Source: Streptomyces kurssanovii (GTDB taxonomy: Bacteria > Actinomycetota > Actinomycetes > Streptomycetales > Streptomycetaceae). Taken from it: DNA of 64,000 nt. Shown one piece after another: positions 36,091-45,058 of this stretch. The position numbers and the translations under genes were made by a program. How positions within the stretch are numbered: position 1 is the first letter of the stretch; every line of letters begins with the position of its first letter. The notes beneath the pieces are model-generated. The model made no database searches. It was not told the DNA's origin and saw only the letters and a list, made by a program, of their open reading frames with translations. Location of the stretch: NCBI RefSeq assembly GCF_014649695.1, contig NZ_BMTN01000002.1, forward strand, positions 248,001-312,000. Direction: 5' to 3'.

Positions 36091-37485
36091 ATGAGCGACG
36101 CCGACGAGTACCGGACCGAGCACGATTCGATGGGTGAGGTGCGGGTCCCCGTCCACGCCAAGTGGCGGGCGCAGACCCAGCGGGCCGTGGAGAACTTCCC
36201 CGTCTCCGGTCAGCGTCTGGAGCGTTCGCACATCGAGGCGCTGGCCCGCATCAAGGCCGCCGCCGCCCAGGTCAACGCTCAACTCGGCGTGCTGGACCCG
36301 GACATCGCGGAGGCGATCGCCGCCGCCGCGGCGGAGGTCGCGGAAGGCCGCTGGGACGAGCACTTCCCGGTCGACGTCTTCCAGACCGGCTCCGGCACTT
36401 CCTCCAACATGAACACCAACGAGGTCCTCGCCACCCTCGCCACCGAGCGTCTCGGCCGCGACGTGCATCCCAACGACCATGTGAACGCGTCCCAGTCGTC
36501 CAACGACGTCTTCCCCTCCTCCATCCACATCGCGGCGACCGCGGCCGTCACCCGCGACCTGATCCCCGCCCTGGACCATCTCGCCTCCTCGCTGGAGCGG
36601 AAGGCCACCGAATTCGCGGCGGTCGTCAAGGCCGGCCGTACGCATCTGATGGACGCGACGCCCGTCACCCTCGGCCAGGAGTTCGGCGGCTACGCGGCCC
36701 AGGTCCGGTACGGGATCGAACGGCTGAAGGCCTCCCTGCCCCGTCTCGCGGAACTGCCCCTGGGCGGCACGGCCGTGGGCACCGGGATCAACACCCCGCC
36801 CGGCTTCTCCGCCGCCGTCATCGCCGAGGTGGCCCGCGTGACCGGGCTGCCGCTGACGGAGGCGCGCGACCACTTCGAGGCCCAGGGTGCCCGCGACGGC
36901 CTCGTGGAGACCTCGGGACAGCTCCGCACGGTCGCGGTCTCGCTCACCAAGATCTGCAACGACCTGCGCTGGATGGCCTCGGGGCCGCGCACCGGTCTCG
37001 CCGAGATCGCCCTCCCCGACCTCCAGCCCGGCTCCTCGATCATGCCGGGCAAGGTGAACCCGGTGATCCCCGAGGCGGTTCTGATGGTGGCCGCTCAGGT
37101 CACCGGCAACGACGCGACCGTCGCGGCGGCCGGCGCCGCCGGCAACTTCGAGCTCAACGTCATGCTCCCGGTGATCGCCAAGAACCTGCTGGAATCGGTC
37201 AGACTTCTGGCCAACGCCTCGCGCCTGCTGGCGGACCGCACCGTCGACGGCATCACGGCCGACGTGGAACGGGCCCGCGAGTACGCCGAGTCCTCCCCCT
37301 CGGTCGTCACTCCGCTCAACAAGTACATCGGCTACGAGGAGGCGGCGAAGGTCGCCAAGAAGTCGCTCGCGGAACGCCGGACGATCCGTGAGGTCGTGCT
37401 CGAGTCCGGCTATGTGGAACGGGGAGACCTGACCGTGGAACAGCTGGACGAGGCACTTGACGTGCTGCGCATGACCCACCCGTGA
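36091..37485 (+). CDS. fumC: Class II fumarate hydratase
   Basis: A 464-residue oxygen-stable fumarase with '[20 protein letters not shown]', '[20 protein letters not shown]' and the superfamily signature '[17 protein letters not shown]'. ATG 36091 is supported by AGGAGG 9 nt upstream, although the frame is open from 35920. Together with the iron-sulfur enzyme at 30.3 kb it gives the cell two independent fumarases, a known streptomycete arrangement. Confidence 0.97.
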   Translation: MSDADEYRTEHDSMGEVRVPVHAKWRAQTQRAVENFPVSGQRLERSHIEALARIKAAAAQVNAQLGVLDPDIAEAIAAAAAEVAEGRWDEHFPVDVFQTGSGTSSNMNTNEVLATLATERLGRDVHPNDHVNASQSSNDVFPSSIHIAATAAVTRDLIPALDHLASSLERKATEFAAVVKAGRTHLMDATPVTLGQEFGGYAAQVRYGIERLKASLPRLAELPLGGTAVGTGINTPPGFSAAVIAEVARVTGLPLTEARDHFEAQGARDGLVETSGQLRTVAVSLTKICNDLRWMASGPRTGLAEIALPDLQPGSSIMPGKVNPVIPEAVLMVAAQVTGNDATVAAAGAAGNFELNVMLPVIAKNLLESVRLLANASRLLADRTVDGITADVERAREYAESSPSVVTPLNKYIGYEEAAKVAKKSLAERRTIREVVLESGYVERGDLTVEQLDEALDVLRMTHP

Positions 37486-37555
37486 CGCCCGGGCCGTGAC
37501 ACGGCCCGTGACACGCCTCGCAGCGTGGCCCGTTCCGTACTCCTAAGATCTGCTC

Positions 37556-38284
37556 ATGACAGGCACGGGAGGCCCGGCACACGGAACGGGCAGGACGGAA
37601 CCGCACAGGACCGACGCGAAGAGCCCCGCACGCTGGGAGCCGGGCGACCACATCCTGTGGCGCTACCGCGGGCACGCGCCGGGCCGCGCCGGCCGGGCGT
37701 TCCACATCTGCCGGCCCGTGACCGTCGTCCAGGACACCGACGAGCTGCTTGCCGTCTGGATGGCCCCCGGTACCGAGTGCGTGAAGCCGGTGATCGCGGA
37801 CGGCACCCCGGTGCACGAGGAGCCGCTCGCCACCCGCTACACCGCACCCCGCACCACCGCCCGCACCCGCTGGAGCGGCAACGGCGTACTCAAGCTGGCC
37901 CAGCCCGGGCTGCCCTGGTCGGTGTGGCTGTTCTGGGAGCACGACTGGCAGTTCCGCAGCTGGTACGTCAACCTCGAGGAACCCCGTACCCGCTGGTCGG
38001 GCGGCGTCGACTCGGAGGACCACTACCTCGACATCTCCGTCTATCCCGACCGGAGTTGGCTGTGGCGGGACGAGGACGAGTTCGAACAGGCGCAGCGGGT
38101 CGGCCTGATGGACGCCCGGACGGCGACGGGCGTACGGGAAGCGGGCCGTGCGGCGGTCGAGGTGATCAGCGCCTGGGGCGCGCCGTTCTCCGAGGGCTGG
38201 GAGGGCTGGCGGCCCGACCCCGCCTGGCCTGTACCGGCCCTTCCGGCCGACTGGGACCGGCTGCCGGCACGGCAGGCGGCCTGA
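37556..38284 (+). CDS. DUF402 family protein
   Basis: A 242-residue protein with the DUF402 (FomD-like barrel) core at ~90-185: 'WSVWLFWEHDWQFRSWYVNL', 'DHYLDISVYPDRSW' and 'WRDEDEFEQAQRVGLMDA'. DUF402 proteins act as nucleoside diphosphate phosphatases or RNA-processing factors, depending on subfamily. It lies 70 bp behind fumC and may be co-transcribed. Confidence 0.85.
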   Translation: MTGTGGPAHGTGRTEPHRTDAKSPARWEPGDHILWRYRGHAPGRAGRAFHICRPVTVVQDTDELLAVWMAPGTECVKPVIADGTPVHEEPLATRYTAPRTTARTRWSGNGVLKLAQPGLPWSVWLFWEHDWQFRSWYVNLEEPRTRWSGGVDSEDHYLDISVYPDRSWLWRDEDEFEQAQRVGLMDARTATGVREAGRAAVEVISAWGAPFSEGWEGWRPDPAWPVPALPADWDRLPARQAA

Positions 38285-38517
38285 TCCGGGCGCTCCGGCC
38301 GGTTCCCGACGGGAACGCGCTCCGGCGTATACGACCTCGTGAGACTCTTGATGCGCCCCCTGGGGTCAAACGTAGGATCGTCGTCCGCAAGGCTGCGCCG
38401 TACGAGGGAGCAGGAGCGCAGGGCCCGACCGTTCAGTCATTCACCAGTCACAGAGCGTCCAGTCACCGAGCGTCTCGCACGAGGCAGCACGAGTCACTCA
38501 CCACAGGGGGTTGAGCT

Positions 38518-38625
38518 GTGCCGGAAGCCCGCCACCCTGTCGACGTCACCCCCAGAGCGGGTATACCGCCCCACGAGGCGATCGCAGCGCACCACCGGCC
38601 CGGATGGACGGAATCCCACGCGTGA
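38518..38625 (+). CDS. 35-codon ORF coupled to the SpoIIE phosphatase
   Basis: GTG 38518 follows an AGGGGG site at ~8 nt and opens a 35-codon frame, 'MPEARHPVDVTPRAGIPPHE' onwards, ending at the TGA of a GTGA overlap with the phosphatase start. It is rich in His and Pro with no hydrophobic segment. It may be a leader controlling phosphatase translation. An alternative is that the phosphatase begins at TTG 38511 and this ORF is spurious. Confidence 0.4.
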   Translation: MPEARHPVDVTPRAGIPPHEAIAAHHRPGWTESHA

Positions 38626-40514
38626 CGGAGCATCCCACCTCCCACGAAGGCCGGCAGCCCCTGGCTGCCCGGTCCCAGGAACGCACCCGGCCGCGGGCGC
38701 AGGCGGCCGGGGCGTCACCCGCGCCCGCCGGGCCGCCGCCCAAGCCCCAGCCGCAGCCGCAGGTGCACGCGGCGCCGCTGCAGGCCCAGGACATCGCGGG
38801 GACCGCGAGACGGGAGGGCGACCGGCTGCGGTTCGTAGGAGCGGCCACCCGGCGGATCGCGCGCGGCATCGACCTGGACGAGATCGTCCTCGGTCTGTGC
38901 CGGGCCACCGTGCCGACGTTCTCCGACGCGATCCTGGTCTATCTCCGCGACCCGCTGCCGGTCGGGGACGAACGGCCGGTGTCCCCGTTCGTGCTGCGGC
39001 TCCGGCGCACGGACAGGCTGCGCTCCAGCGCCGACGACACCGATCAGGGCGGCGTCGGCGCCATGCCGCTGCTGGACGCCGGGAGCGAGCCCACACCCGC
39101 CGCCGAGCTCTGTGAGGTCCGGTCCGGAGGGGCCCTTTCCGAGGTGCTGCGCGGCGTGCGGCCCGTCTTCGGCGACTCGGCCGCGGCCCGTGCCGCGCTG
39201 CCCGAGCTGCTCGGCGACGGACGTTCCGTACCGACCGGCCACCGCGCGATACTCGCGCCGCTGCGCGGCCGCCGCCGGGTGATCGGCGCCGCCGTCTTCC
39301 TGCGCCGCCCCGACCGGCCCGCCTTCGAGCCGAACGATCTGCTCGTCGCCGCGCAGCTGGCGACCCACACGGCGCTCGGCATCGACAAGGCGGTGCTGTA
39401 CGGCCGCGAGGCGTACATCGCCGACGAGCTCCAGCGCACGATGCTGCCCGACTCGCTGCCCCAGCCGACCGGCGTACGGCTCGCCTCCCGCTATCTGCCG
39501 GCGGCGGAGACCGCACGCGTGGGCGGCGACTGGTACGACGCCATCCCGCTGCCCGGCAGCCGCGTGGCGCTGGTCGTCGGTGACGTCATGGGCCACTCGA
39601 TGACCTCCGCCGCGATCATGGGTCAGCTGCGGACGACCGCGCAGACCCTGGCCGGCCTCGACCTGCCGCCCCAGGAGGTTCTGCACCACCTGGACGAGCA
39701 GGCCCAGCGCCTCGGCACCGACCGCATGGCCACCTGCCTCTACGCGGTGTACGACCCGGTCTCGCACCGGATCACCATCGCCAACGCCGGGCACCCGCCG
39801 CCCATCCTGCTGCACCTGGGCGGGCGGGCCGAGGTGCTGCGTGTGCCGCCGGGCGCCCCCATCGGCGTCGGCGGGGTCGACTTCGAGGCCGTGGAGCTGG
39901 ACGCCCCGGCCGGCGCGACGTTGCTGCTCTACACCGACGGGCTGGTCGAATCCCGGCTGCGTGACGTGTGGACGGGCATCGAGCAGCTGCGGGAGCGGCT
40001 CGCGGACACCGCGCAGCTCACCGGACCCGACCACTCGCCGCCGCTGGAGGCGCTCTGCGACGACGTGCTCGACATGCTGGGCCCCGGCGACCGCGACGAC
40101 GACATCGCCCTGCTCGCGGCCCGCTTCGACGGGATCGCGCCGAGCGACGTCGCGTACTGGTTCCTCGAGCCGGAGGACGCGGCCCCCGGGCGGGCCCGCC
40201 GCCTCGCCCGGCGCGCACTGGCCCGCTGGGGCCTCGAGGAGCTGTCCGACTCGGTGGAGCTGCTGGTCAGCGAGGTCGTCACCAATGCCGTGCGGTACGC
40301 GGAGCGGCCGGTGACCCTGCGGCTGCTGCGCACCGATGTGCTGCGCTGCGAGGTCGGGGACGACTCGCCGCAGCTGCCCCGGCAGCGCCGGGCACGGGAC
40401 ACGGACGAAGGCGGACGTGGCCTGTTCCTGGTGAACCGGCTCGCGAGGCGCTGGGGCGCGACCCGGCTGTCCACCGGCAAGGTCGTCTGGTTCGAGCTGC
40501 CCACACGGGCCTGA
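38622..40514 (+). CDS. SpoIIE-type PP2C phosphatase with GAF and anti-sigma kinase domains
   Basis: A 630-residue regulator of the partner-switching type. A Pro/Ala-rich N-terminus is followed by a GAF-like sensor (~60-260), a PP2C/SpoIIE phosphatase (~270-500; 'VGGDWYDAIPLPGSR' with metal-binding Asp, 'VVGDVMGHSMTSAAIMGQLR', 'DDDIALLAARF') and an HATPase_c_2 kinase domain (~520-630; 'EVVTNAVRYAERPVTLRLL', 'GRGLFLVNRLARRWG'). Phosphatase and kinase in one chain would act on an anti-anti-sigma factor, none of which is encoded here. GTG 38622 lies in a GTGA overlap with a small ORF; upstream in-frame starts exist. Confidence 0.9.
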   Translation: MTEHPTSHEGRQPLAARSQERTRPRAQAAGASPAPAGPPPKPQPQPQVHAAPLQAQDIAGTARREGDRLRFVGAATRRIARGIDLDEIVLGLCRATVPTFSDAILVYLRDPLPVGDERPVSPFVLRLRRTDRLRSSADDTDQGGVGAMPLLDAGSEPTPAAELCEVRSGGALSEVLRGVRPVFGDSAAARAALPELLGDGRSVPTGHRAILAPLRGRRRVIGAAVFLRRPDRPAFEPNDLLVAAQLATHTALGIDKAVLYGREAYIADELQRTMLPDSLPQPTGVRLASRYLPAAETARVGGDWYDAIPLPGSRVALVVGDVMGHSMTSAAIMGQLRTTAQTLAGLDLPPQEVLHHLDEQAQRLGTDRMATCLYAVYDPVSHRITIANAGHPPPILLHLGGRAEVLRVPPGAPIGVGGVDFEAVELDAPAGATLLLYTDGLVESRLRDVWTGIEQLRERLADTAQLTGPDHSPPLEALCDDVLDMLGPGDRDDDIALLAARFDGIAPSDVAYWFLEPEDAAPGRARRLARRALARWGLEELSDSVELLVSEVVTNAVRYAERPVTLRLLRTDVLRCEVGDDSPQLPRQRRARDTDEGGRGLFLVNRLARRWGATRLSTGKVVWFELPTRA

Positions 40515-40522
40515 CACGCATA

Positions 40523-40564
40523 CGAAGGCGCCCGCACCCCGGTCTAGGGGTGCGGGCGCCTTCG
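40523..40564. terminator. Long hairpin between convergent phosphatase and PBP genes
   Basis: A perfect 18-bp stem (40523-40540 with 40547-40564) with a 6-nt loop starts 8 bp past the phosphatase stop, and is usable from both strands. Confidence 0.92.
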
Positions 40565-40578
40565 TCGTGCCGGGCCCG

Positions 40579-42813
40579 TCAGGGCTGCGGCGGGCGGCGG
40601 TCGGTGTCCTTGTCCGGGTCGCCGTCACCCGGCTCGACGGGAGGCGTGAACGTCCCCGTCGGCGGCGTGATCGTCGTCGTGGGCGTCGGGAACTCGTCCG
40701 TCGGCGTCGGGTCCGCCGAACCGGTGTCCGTGGGCGTCGGAGTGGGGTCCTCGGTCTCCGTCTCCGTCTCCGTGGGCGTCGGGGTCGGGTCCTCGGTCTC
40801 CGTCTCGGTCTCCGTCGGGATCGGGTCCGGGCTCGCGATCTCCGCGACGTCGAGGTCGAACTCGGCGTCGGAGCCGCCGTTCAGCGCGCCGAGCGTGTAG
40901 TCGGCCCAGATCCTGGCGGGGAAGCCACCGCCGTTGGCGCGGCCGGCCTGTGCGGTGCCCGTGAGGGACACCTGGCCGCCGCCGTCCTTGGGAGACTCGC
41001 CGAACAGGGCCACCACCGTGGTGAGTTCGGGCGTGTAGCCCGCGAACCAGGCGGACCGGTTCTTCTCCGAGGTGCCCGTCTTGCCCGCCGCCTCGTAGAA
41101 GCTCGACTTCGCGGCGATGCCGGAGCCGTTCTTCACCACGCCCGTGAGTCCCGCGGTGACCGTGTCGGCCGTCTCACGGCTGATCACCTGGCTGCCGATC
41201 GGGTCCTGGACCTCGAACTCGCGGTCCTTGTGCTCGGCCTTGCCGACGATCGTCGGGGTGACCTTCTTGCCGTGGTTGTCGAGGGTCGCGTAGACACCTG
41301 CCATGTCCCAGGTGGAGGCGCCCATCACGCCCAGCGAGATCGCGGGACGCTCGGGGAAGTTGACGTCCGGCATGCCCAGTTCGAGCGCCGTCTCCTTCAC
41401 CTTGTCCAGGCCGACGTCGACGGCCATCTGCGCGAAGGCGGAGTTGATCGACCTGTTCAGCGACGTCTGGACGCTGACGGGGCCGTAGCTCTTGTCGAGG
41501 TCGTTCTGCGGGCTGAAGGGGGTGTCGCTGCCCTCGACCGGACGCTTGCTGGTGCCGTCGTAGACCGTGTTGAGGCCGATCGGGTCGCCGTCCTGAGTCT
41601 CGGACTCGTTCTCCAGGGCGGAGGCGAACACGACCGGCTTGAAGGTCGAGGCCGGCTGGTAGTCGCGGCGGGTGGCGTTCGACATCCAGTGCTGGGTGGC
41701 GTCCACACCGCCGTAGAGGGCCACGACCTTGCCGGTCTTCGGGTCGACGGAGGTGGCCCCGGCCTGCACGGTGGCGTCGACCTTGTCGCCCTTTCGGTCG
41801 AGCTCGTCCTCGAGCTGCTTCTTGACCGCGCCCTCCAGCTCCTTCTGGCGCTTGGAGTCGATGTTGAGGGTGATCGTCCAGCCGCCGGCGTCGAGGTCGG
41901 CCTTGTCGATGCCCTGGCGGGACAGCTCCTGCTTGGCGGCCTCGACGATGTAGCCGGCCTGACCGCTGAGGCCGGCCGGCGCCTTCGGGGCCTGCGGGGC
42001 GGGGAACTTCAGGCTGTCGCGGGTGCTCTTGTCGAGCCAGCTCTCCTCGACCATGTTGTTGAGCACGTAGTTCCAGCGGTTGGTGACCGTCTCCTTGGTC
42101 TCGTCGGAGGCCACGGCCCAGTCGTAGCTGCTGGGGGCCTGGACGAGAGCCGCGAGGTAGGCACCCTGGGCGACGTTCAGCTTCTCGGCGTCGACGCCGT
42201 AGTACGCCTGGGCAGCCGCCTGGATGCCGTACGCGCCACGGCCGAAGTAGCTGGTGTTGAGGTAACCGGCGAGGATCTCGCTCTTCTCCCTCTTCCGGTC
42301 CACCTTGAGCGAGATCACCAGCTCTTTGAGCTTGCGGCTGACCGTCTGGTCCTGGTTCAGGTAGTAGTTCTTGACGTACTGCTGGGTGATCGTCGAGCCA
42401 CCCTGCTTGCCCTGTCCGGTGAGGGTGTTCTTCAGACCCCGGAGCGTGCCCTTGATGTCGACGCCCGAGTCCTCGAAGAAGGTCTTGTTCTCGGCCGCGA
42501 CGAAGGCGTACTGGACGTCCTGGGGGATCTTGTCCAGGCCGACGATCTCCCGGTTGACCTTGCCCTCCCGGGCCAGGAGCTTGCCGTCGCTGTACTTGTA
42601 GACGTTGCTCTGCAGCTTGGCCTCTGCGTTGGCCTCGGGGACCGGGACGAGCAGATAGGCCACGAAGAACGCGCCCATCGCCAGCAGGCACAGCCCGAGG
42701 AACGTGCCGAGCATCTTCTTGAACGTGAAGAAGCGGCGTATGCCCGAGGGCCTGGATTTTCTCGCCCGGCGCGCACCGCGCTGCCGGGCCTGTCGCGCTT
42801 CCGCTCGGCCCAT
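40579..42813 (-). CDS. Bifunctional penicillin-binding protein (class A)
   Basis: A 744-residue class A PBP that polymerises and cross-links peptidoglycan. After a very basic N-terminus there is one membrane helix (~34-56). The GT51 transglycosylase contains E108 of 'FVAAENKTFFEDSGVD' and 'GGSTITQQYVKN'. The transpeptidase has S389-T-F-K392, an SxN in 'NRSINSAF' and K578-T-G-T. The C-terminal ~90 residues are a low-complexity Pro/Thr/Glu tail made of near-repeats of 'EDPTPTPTETETE'. Monocistronic and convergent with the phosphatase gene. The domain order, tail and context fit known streptomycete PBPs. Confidence 0.96.
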   Translation of the reverse strand: MGRAEARQARQRGARRARKSRPSGIRRFFTFKKMLGTFLGLCLLAMGAFFVAYLLVPVPEANAEAKLQSNVYKYSDGKLLAREGKVNREIVGLDKIPQDVQYAFVAAENKTFFEDSGVDIKGTLRGLKNTLTGQGKQGGSTITQQYVKNYYLNQDQTVSRKLKELVISLKVDRKREKSEILAGYLNTSYFGRGAYGIQAAAQAYYGVDAEKLNVAQGAYLAALVQAPSSYDWAVASDETKETVTNRWNYVLNNMVEESWLDKSTRDSLKFPAPQAPKAPAGLSGQAGYIVEAAKQELSRQGIDKADLDAGGWTITLNIDSKRQKELEGAVKKQLEDELDRKGDKVDATVQAGATSVDPKTGKVVALYGGVDATQHWMSNATRRDYQPASTFKPVVFASALENESETQDGDPIGLNTVYDGTSKRPVEGSDTPFSPQNDLDKSYGPVSVQTSLNRSINSAFAQMAVDVGLDKVKETALELGMPDVNFPERPAISLGVMGASTWDMAGVYATLDNHGKKVTPTIVGKAEHKDREFEVQDPIGSQVISRETADTVTAGLTGVVKNGSGIAAKSSFYEAAGKTGTSEKNRSAWFAGYTPELTTVVALFGESPKDGGGQVSLTGTAQAGRANGGGFPARIWADYTLGALNGGSDAEFDLDVAEIASPDPIPTETETETEDPTPTPTETETETEDPTPTPTDTGSADPTPTDEFPTPTTTITPPTGTFTPPVEPGDGDPDKDTDRRPPQP
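40735..40825. repeat. Imperfect tandem repeats coding the PBP tail
   Basis: Short repeats of the type GTCTCCGTCTCGG/GTCGGGTCCTCG encode the Thr/Glu/Pro tail of the PBP in two near-identical blocks. They are likely prone to length variation. Confidence 0.7.
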
Positions 42814-43020
42814 CGCTCCGTCGCTCCCGCTCTGTCGGCCTGCCGGCTCACTCGTCCGGCGTTCTGGTCACCGGTGTCTGCCCGGAATCAGCTCAGAAAG
42901 CTAACACCGGTCACCCAGACAAAGAGGAGCTGATCCCCCCTTTTCCGGACGTGAGAATGAGCACCCCGTCTCAAGGAACCGACTCACGAGGAGGCCTCAG
43001 GGTTGCTGCATGCGTTAAAG

Positions 43021-43028
43021 TGATATCA
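43021..43028. promoter_or_regulatory. TGATATCA palindrome upstream of the SPFH gene
   Basis: An 8-bp palindrome TGATATCA, extended by imperfect AAAG/GTTT flanks, lies about 62 bp before the SPFH start in an AT-rich patch. It is a candidate operator or part of the promoter. Confidence 0.4.
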
Positions 43029-43090
43029 GTTTGCTAGACCGACGACGGACCGGCGGACGGCATTGGCCGTGCGCGGAAACGGGGACGACC

Positions 43091-44059
43091 ATGCCTGCCA
43101 CCTCCAGCCACGACGCAGCCTCCGGCGTGAGGAACGGCGCGCCCGACGCGCCGGAAGTACCGGAGATGCCCGAGCCGCGGGTGCGCGAGTTCACCGCCCA
43201 CAGCATCGGAGGCGGCCTGGCACTGCTGCTCGGCCTCGTCGGACTGGCGGCGGGCGCGGCGCTCGTCGTCGCCGCCACCGCGTTCGACTCGGCCGGCACC
43301 AAGGCCGTACTGATCACCGGCGGCGTCGTGATCGGCATCGCCGCCTTCCTCGCCATGTGCGGGCTGAACATGGTCGCCCCGGGTGAGGCCCGGGTCGTCC
43401 AGCTCTTCGGCCGCTACCGGGGCACGATCCGCACGGACGGACTGCGCTGGGTCAACCCGCTCACGGCACGGACCAAGATCTCCACCCGGGTGCGCAACCA
43501 CGAGACGGCCGTGCTGAAGGTCAACGACGCGTACGGCAACCCCATCGAGCTCGCCGCGGTGGTCGTGTGGAAGGTCGAGGACACCGCCCAGGCGATGTTC
43601 GAGGTTGACGACTTTCTCGAGTTCGTCTCCACCCAGACCGAGGCCGCGGTCCGCCACATCGCCATCGAGTACCCCTACGACGCCCACGACGAGGAGGGCC
43701 TGTCGCTGCGCGGCAACGCGGAGGAGATCACGGAGAAGCTCGCCGTGGAACTGCACGCACGCGTCGAGGCGGCCGGCGTCCACATCATCGAGTCCCGCTT
43801 CACCCACCTCGCCTACGCCCCCGAGATCGCCTCAGCGATGCTCCAGCGCCAGCAGGCCGGCGCGGTCGTGGCCGCCCGTCGCCAGATCGTCGACGGCGCG
43901 GTCGGTATGGTCGAGGCCGCCCTCGCCCGGATCGCCGAGCAGGGCATCGTCGAACTGGACTCCGAGCGCAAGGCGGCCATGGTCTCCAACCTGATGGTGG
44001 TGCTGTGCGGCGACCGCGCGGCCCAGCCGGTCCTCAACACGGGCACGCTCTACCAGTGA
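43091..44059 (+). CDS. SPFH/band 7 (stomatin-prohibitin-like) membrane protein
   Basis: A 322-residue protein with two adjacent N-terminal hydrophobic helices ('[20 protein letters not shown]' and '[20 protein letters not shown]', ~40-93) then the band-7 domain starting '[20 protein letters not shown]' and ending in '[20 protein letters not shown]'. SPFH proteins oligomerise into membrane microdomain scaffolds. ATG 43091 is the first supported start. Its stop overlaps the GTG of a small RHH protein, an association I recall from many actinobacteria. Confidence 0.92.
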   Translation: MPATSSHDAASGVRNGAPDAPEVPEMPEPRVREFTAHSIGGGLALLLGLVGLAAGAALVVAATAFDSAGTKAVLITGGVVIGIAAFLAMCGLNMVAPGEARVVQLFGRYRGTIRTDGLRWVNPLTARTKISTRVRNHETAVLKVNDAYGNPIELAAVVVWKVEDTAQAMFEVDDFLEFVSTQTEAAVRHIAIEYPYDAHDEEGLSLRGNAEEITEKLAVELHARVEAAGVHIIESRFTHLAYAPEIASAMLQRQQAGAVVAARRQIVDGAVGMVEAALARIAEQGIVELDSERKAAMVSNLMVVLCGDRAAQPVLNTGTLYQ

Positions 44060-44334
44060 CGCCGCCGCCCTCCGAACGCAAGCAGGTGCTCCTGCGGCTG
44101 GACCCGGCGGTGTACGAGGCACTCGCCAGGTGGGCCGGGGACGAGCTGCGCAGCGCCAACGCGCAGATCGAGTTCCTGCTGCGACGCGCGCTGGCGGACG
44201 CAGGCCGGCTGCCCTCGTCCACGGCCCCCATCGCCCGGCGCGGCCGGCCGCCGAAGGCGCCGCCGGGGGCGGCCGGGGACGCCGGGAGCGGGGGCGCCGG
44301 CGGCACCAGGGGTGCCGGGGGCGGGATGCCGTAA
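44056..44334 (+). CDS. Ribbon-helix-helix (Arc/CopG-like) protein coupled to the SPFH gene
   Basis: A 92-residue protein. Residues ~8-45 ('RKQVLLRLDPAVYEALARWA' and 'ELRSANAQIEFLLRRALADA') form a typical RHH DNA-binding unit; the rest is a Gly/Ala/Pro tail. Start is GTG in a GTGA overlap with the SPFH stop. It is probably a transcriptional regulator of the same operon or a partner of the SPFH protein. Confidence 0.82.
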   Translation: MTPPPSERKQVLLRLDPAVYEALARWAGDELRSANAQIEFLLRRALADAGRLPSSTAPIARRGRPPKAPPGAAGDAGSGGAGGTRGAGGGMP

Positions 44335-44494
44335 CGGCGCGGGGTCGGGGGGCGGCGGGGCCGCTCCCCGGCCGTCCTTTCCGGAACAGGACCTCGCCCG
44401 GACCGGATACCGCGCGGTGTCCTCGAGCGCCGTACGGGTCCGGGTCGCCCGGAGCCCCCGGTTCCGGGACCCGCGTCCGCAGCGGCGCCCCCGC

Positions 44495-44514
44495 TATACA
44501 CATCGCGTATACAC
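44495..44514. promoter_or_regulatory. TATACAC repeats upstream of the padR-like gene
   Basis: Two TATACAC elements (44495-44501 and 44508-44514) in direct repeat also form the inverted pair TATAC/GTATA at 20 bp before the PadR start. PadR proteins bind such AT-rich dyads and often repress their own operons. Confidence 0.5.
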
Positions 44515-44533
44515 CCTCAGTACAGTGACCCTC

Positions 44534-45058
44534 ATGTCCATCGGTCACGCACTCCTCGGCCTTCTCGAGGCCGGCCCCCGCCACGGCTACGACCTGAAGC
44601 GGGCCTTCGACGAGCGGTTCGGGCAGGACCGCCCGCTGCACTACGGACAGGTCTACTCGACCATGTCCCGGCTCCTGAAGAACGGTCTCGTCGAGGTCGA
44701 CGGAGTCGAGTCCGGTGGCGGGCCTGAGCGGAAGCGCTACGCCATCACCGACGCGGGGATCACCGACGTCGAGCGGTGGCTCGCCCGGCCCGAGAAGCCG
44801 GAGCCGTACCTCCAGTCGACGCTCTACACCAAGGTCGTCCTCGCCCTGCTCACCGGCCGCAGCGCCGCCGAGCTGCTCGACGGCCAGCGCGCCGAGCATC
44901 TGCGGCTGATGCGGATCCTCACCGACCGCAAACGCAGCGGGGACCTCGCCGACCAGCTGATCTGCGACCACGCCCTGTTCCACCTGGAAGCCGATCTGCG
45001 CTGGCTGGAACTGACCGCCGCACGGCTCGACCAGCTCGCCTCGGAGGTCCGGGCGTGA
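44534..45058 (+). CDS. PadR-family transcriptional regulator
   Basis: A 174-residue regulator with the PadR winged helix at the N-terminus ('HALLGLLEAGPRHGYDLKRA', 'HYGQVYSTMSRLLKNGLVEV', 'RKRYAITDAGITDVERWLAR') and a helical C-terminal dimerisation region. ATG 44534 is used; the frame is open from 44312 but homology starts here. The stop overlaps the GTG of the ABC-transporter ATPase gene, so it heads a three-gene operon and likely represses it until an antibiotic or lipid ligand binds. Confidence 0.9.
   Translation: MSIGHALLGLLEAGPRHGYDLKRAFDERFGQDRPLHYGQVYSTMSRLLKNGLVEVDGVESGGGPERKRYAITDAGITDVERWLARPEKPEPYLQSTLYTKVVLALLTGRSAAELLDGQRAEHLRLMRILTDRKRSGDLADQLICDHALFHLEADLRWLELTAARLDQLASEVRA

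Noticed and set aside
38586-40628. Long minus-strand frame over the SpoIIE phosphatase
   Set aside because: The plus strand encodes recognisable PP2C and HATPase motifs; the opposite frame has none and runs through a terminator hairpin.
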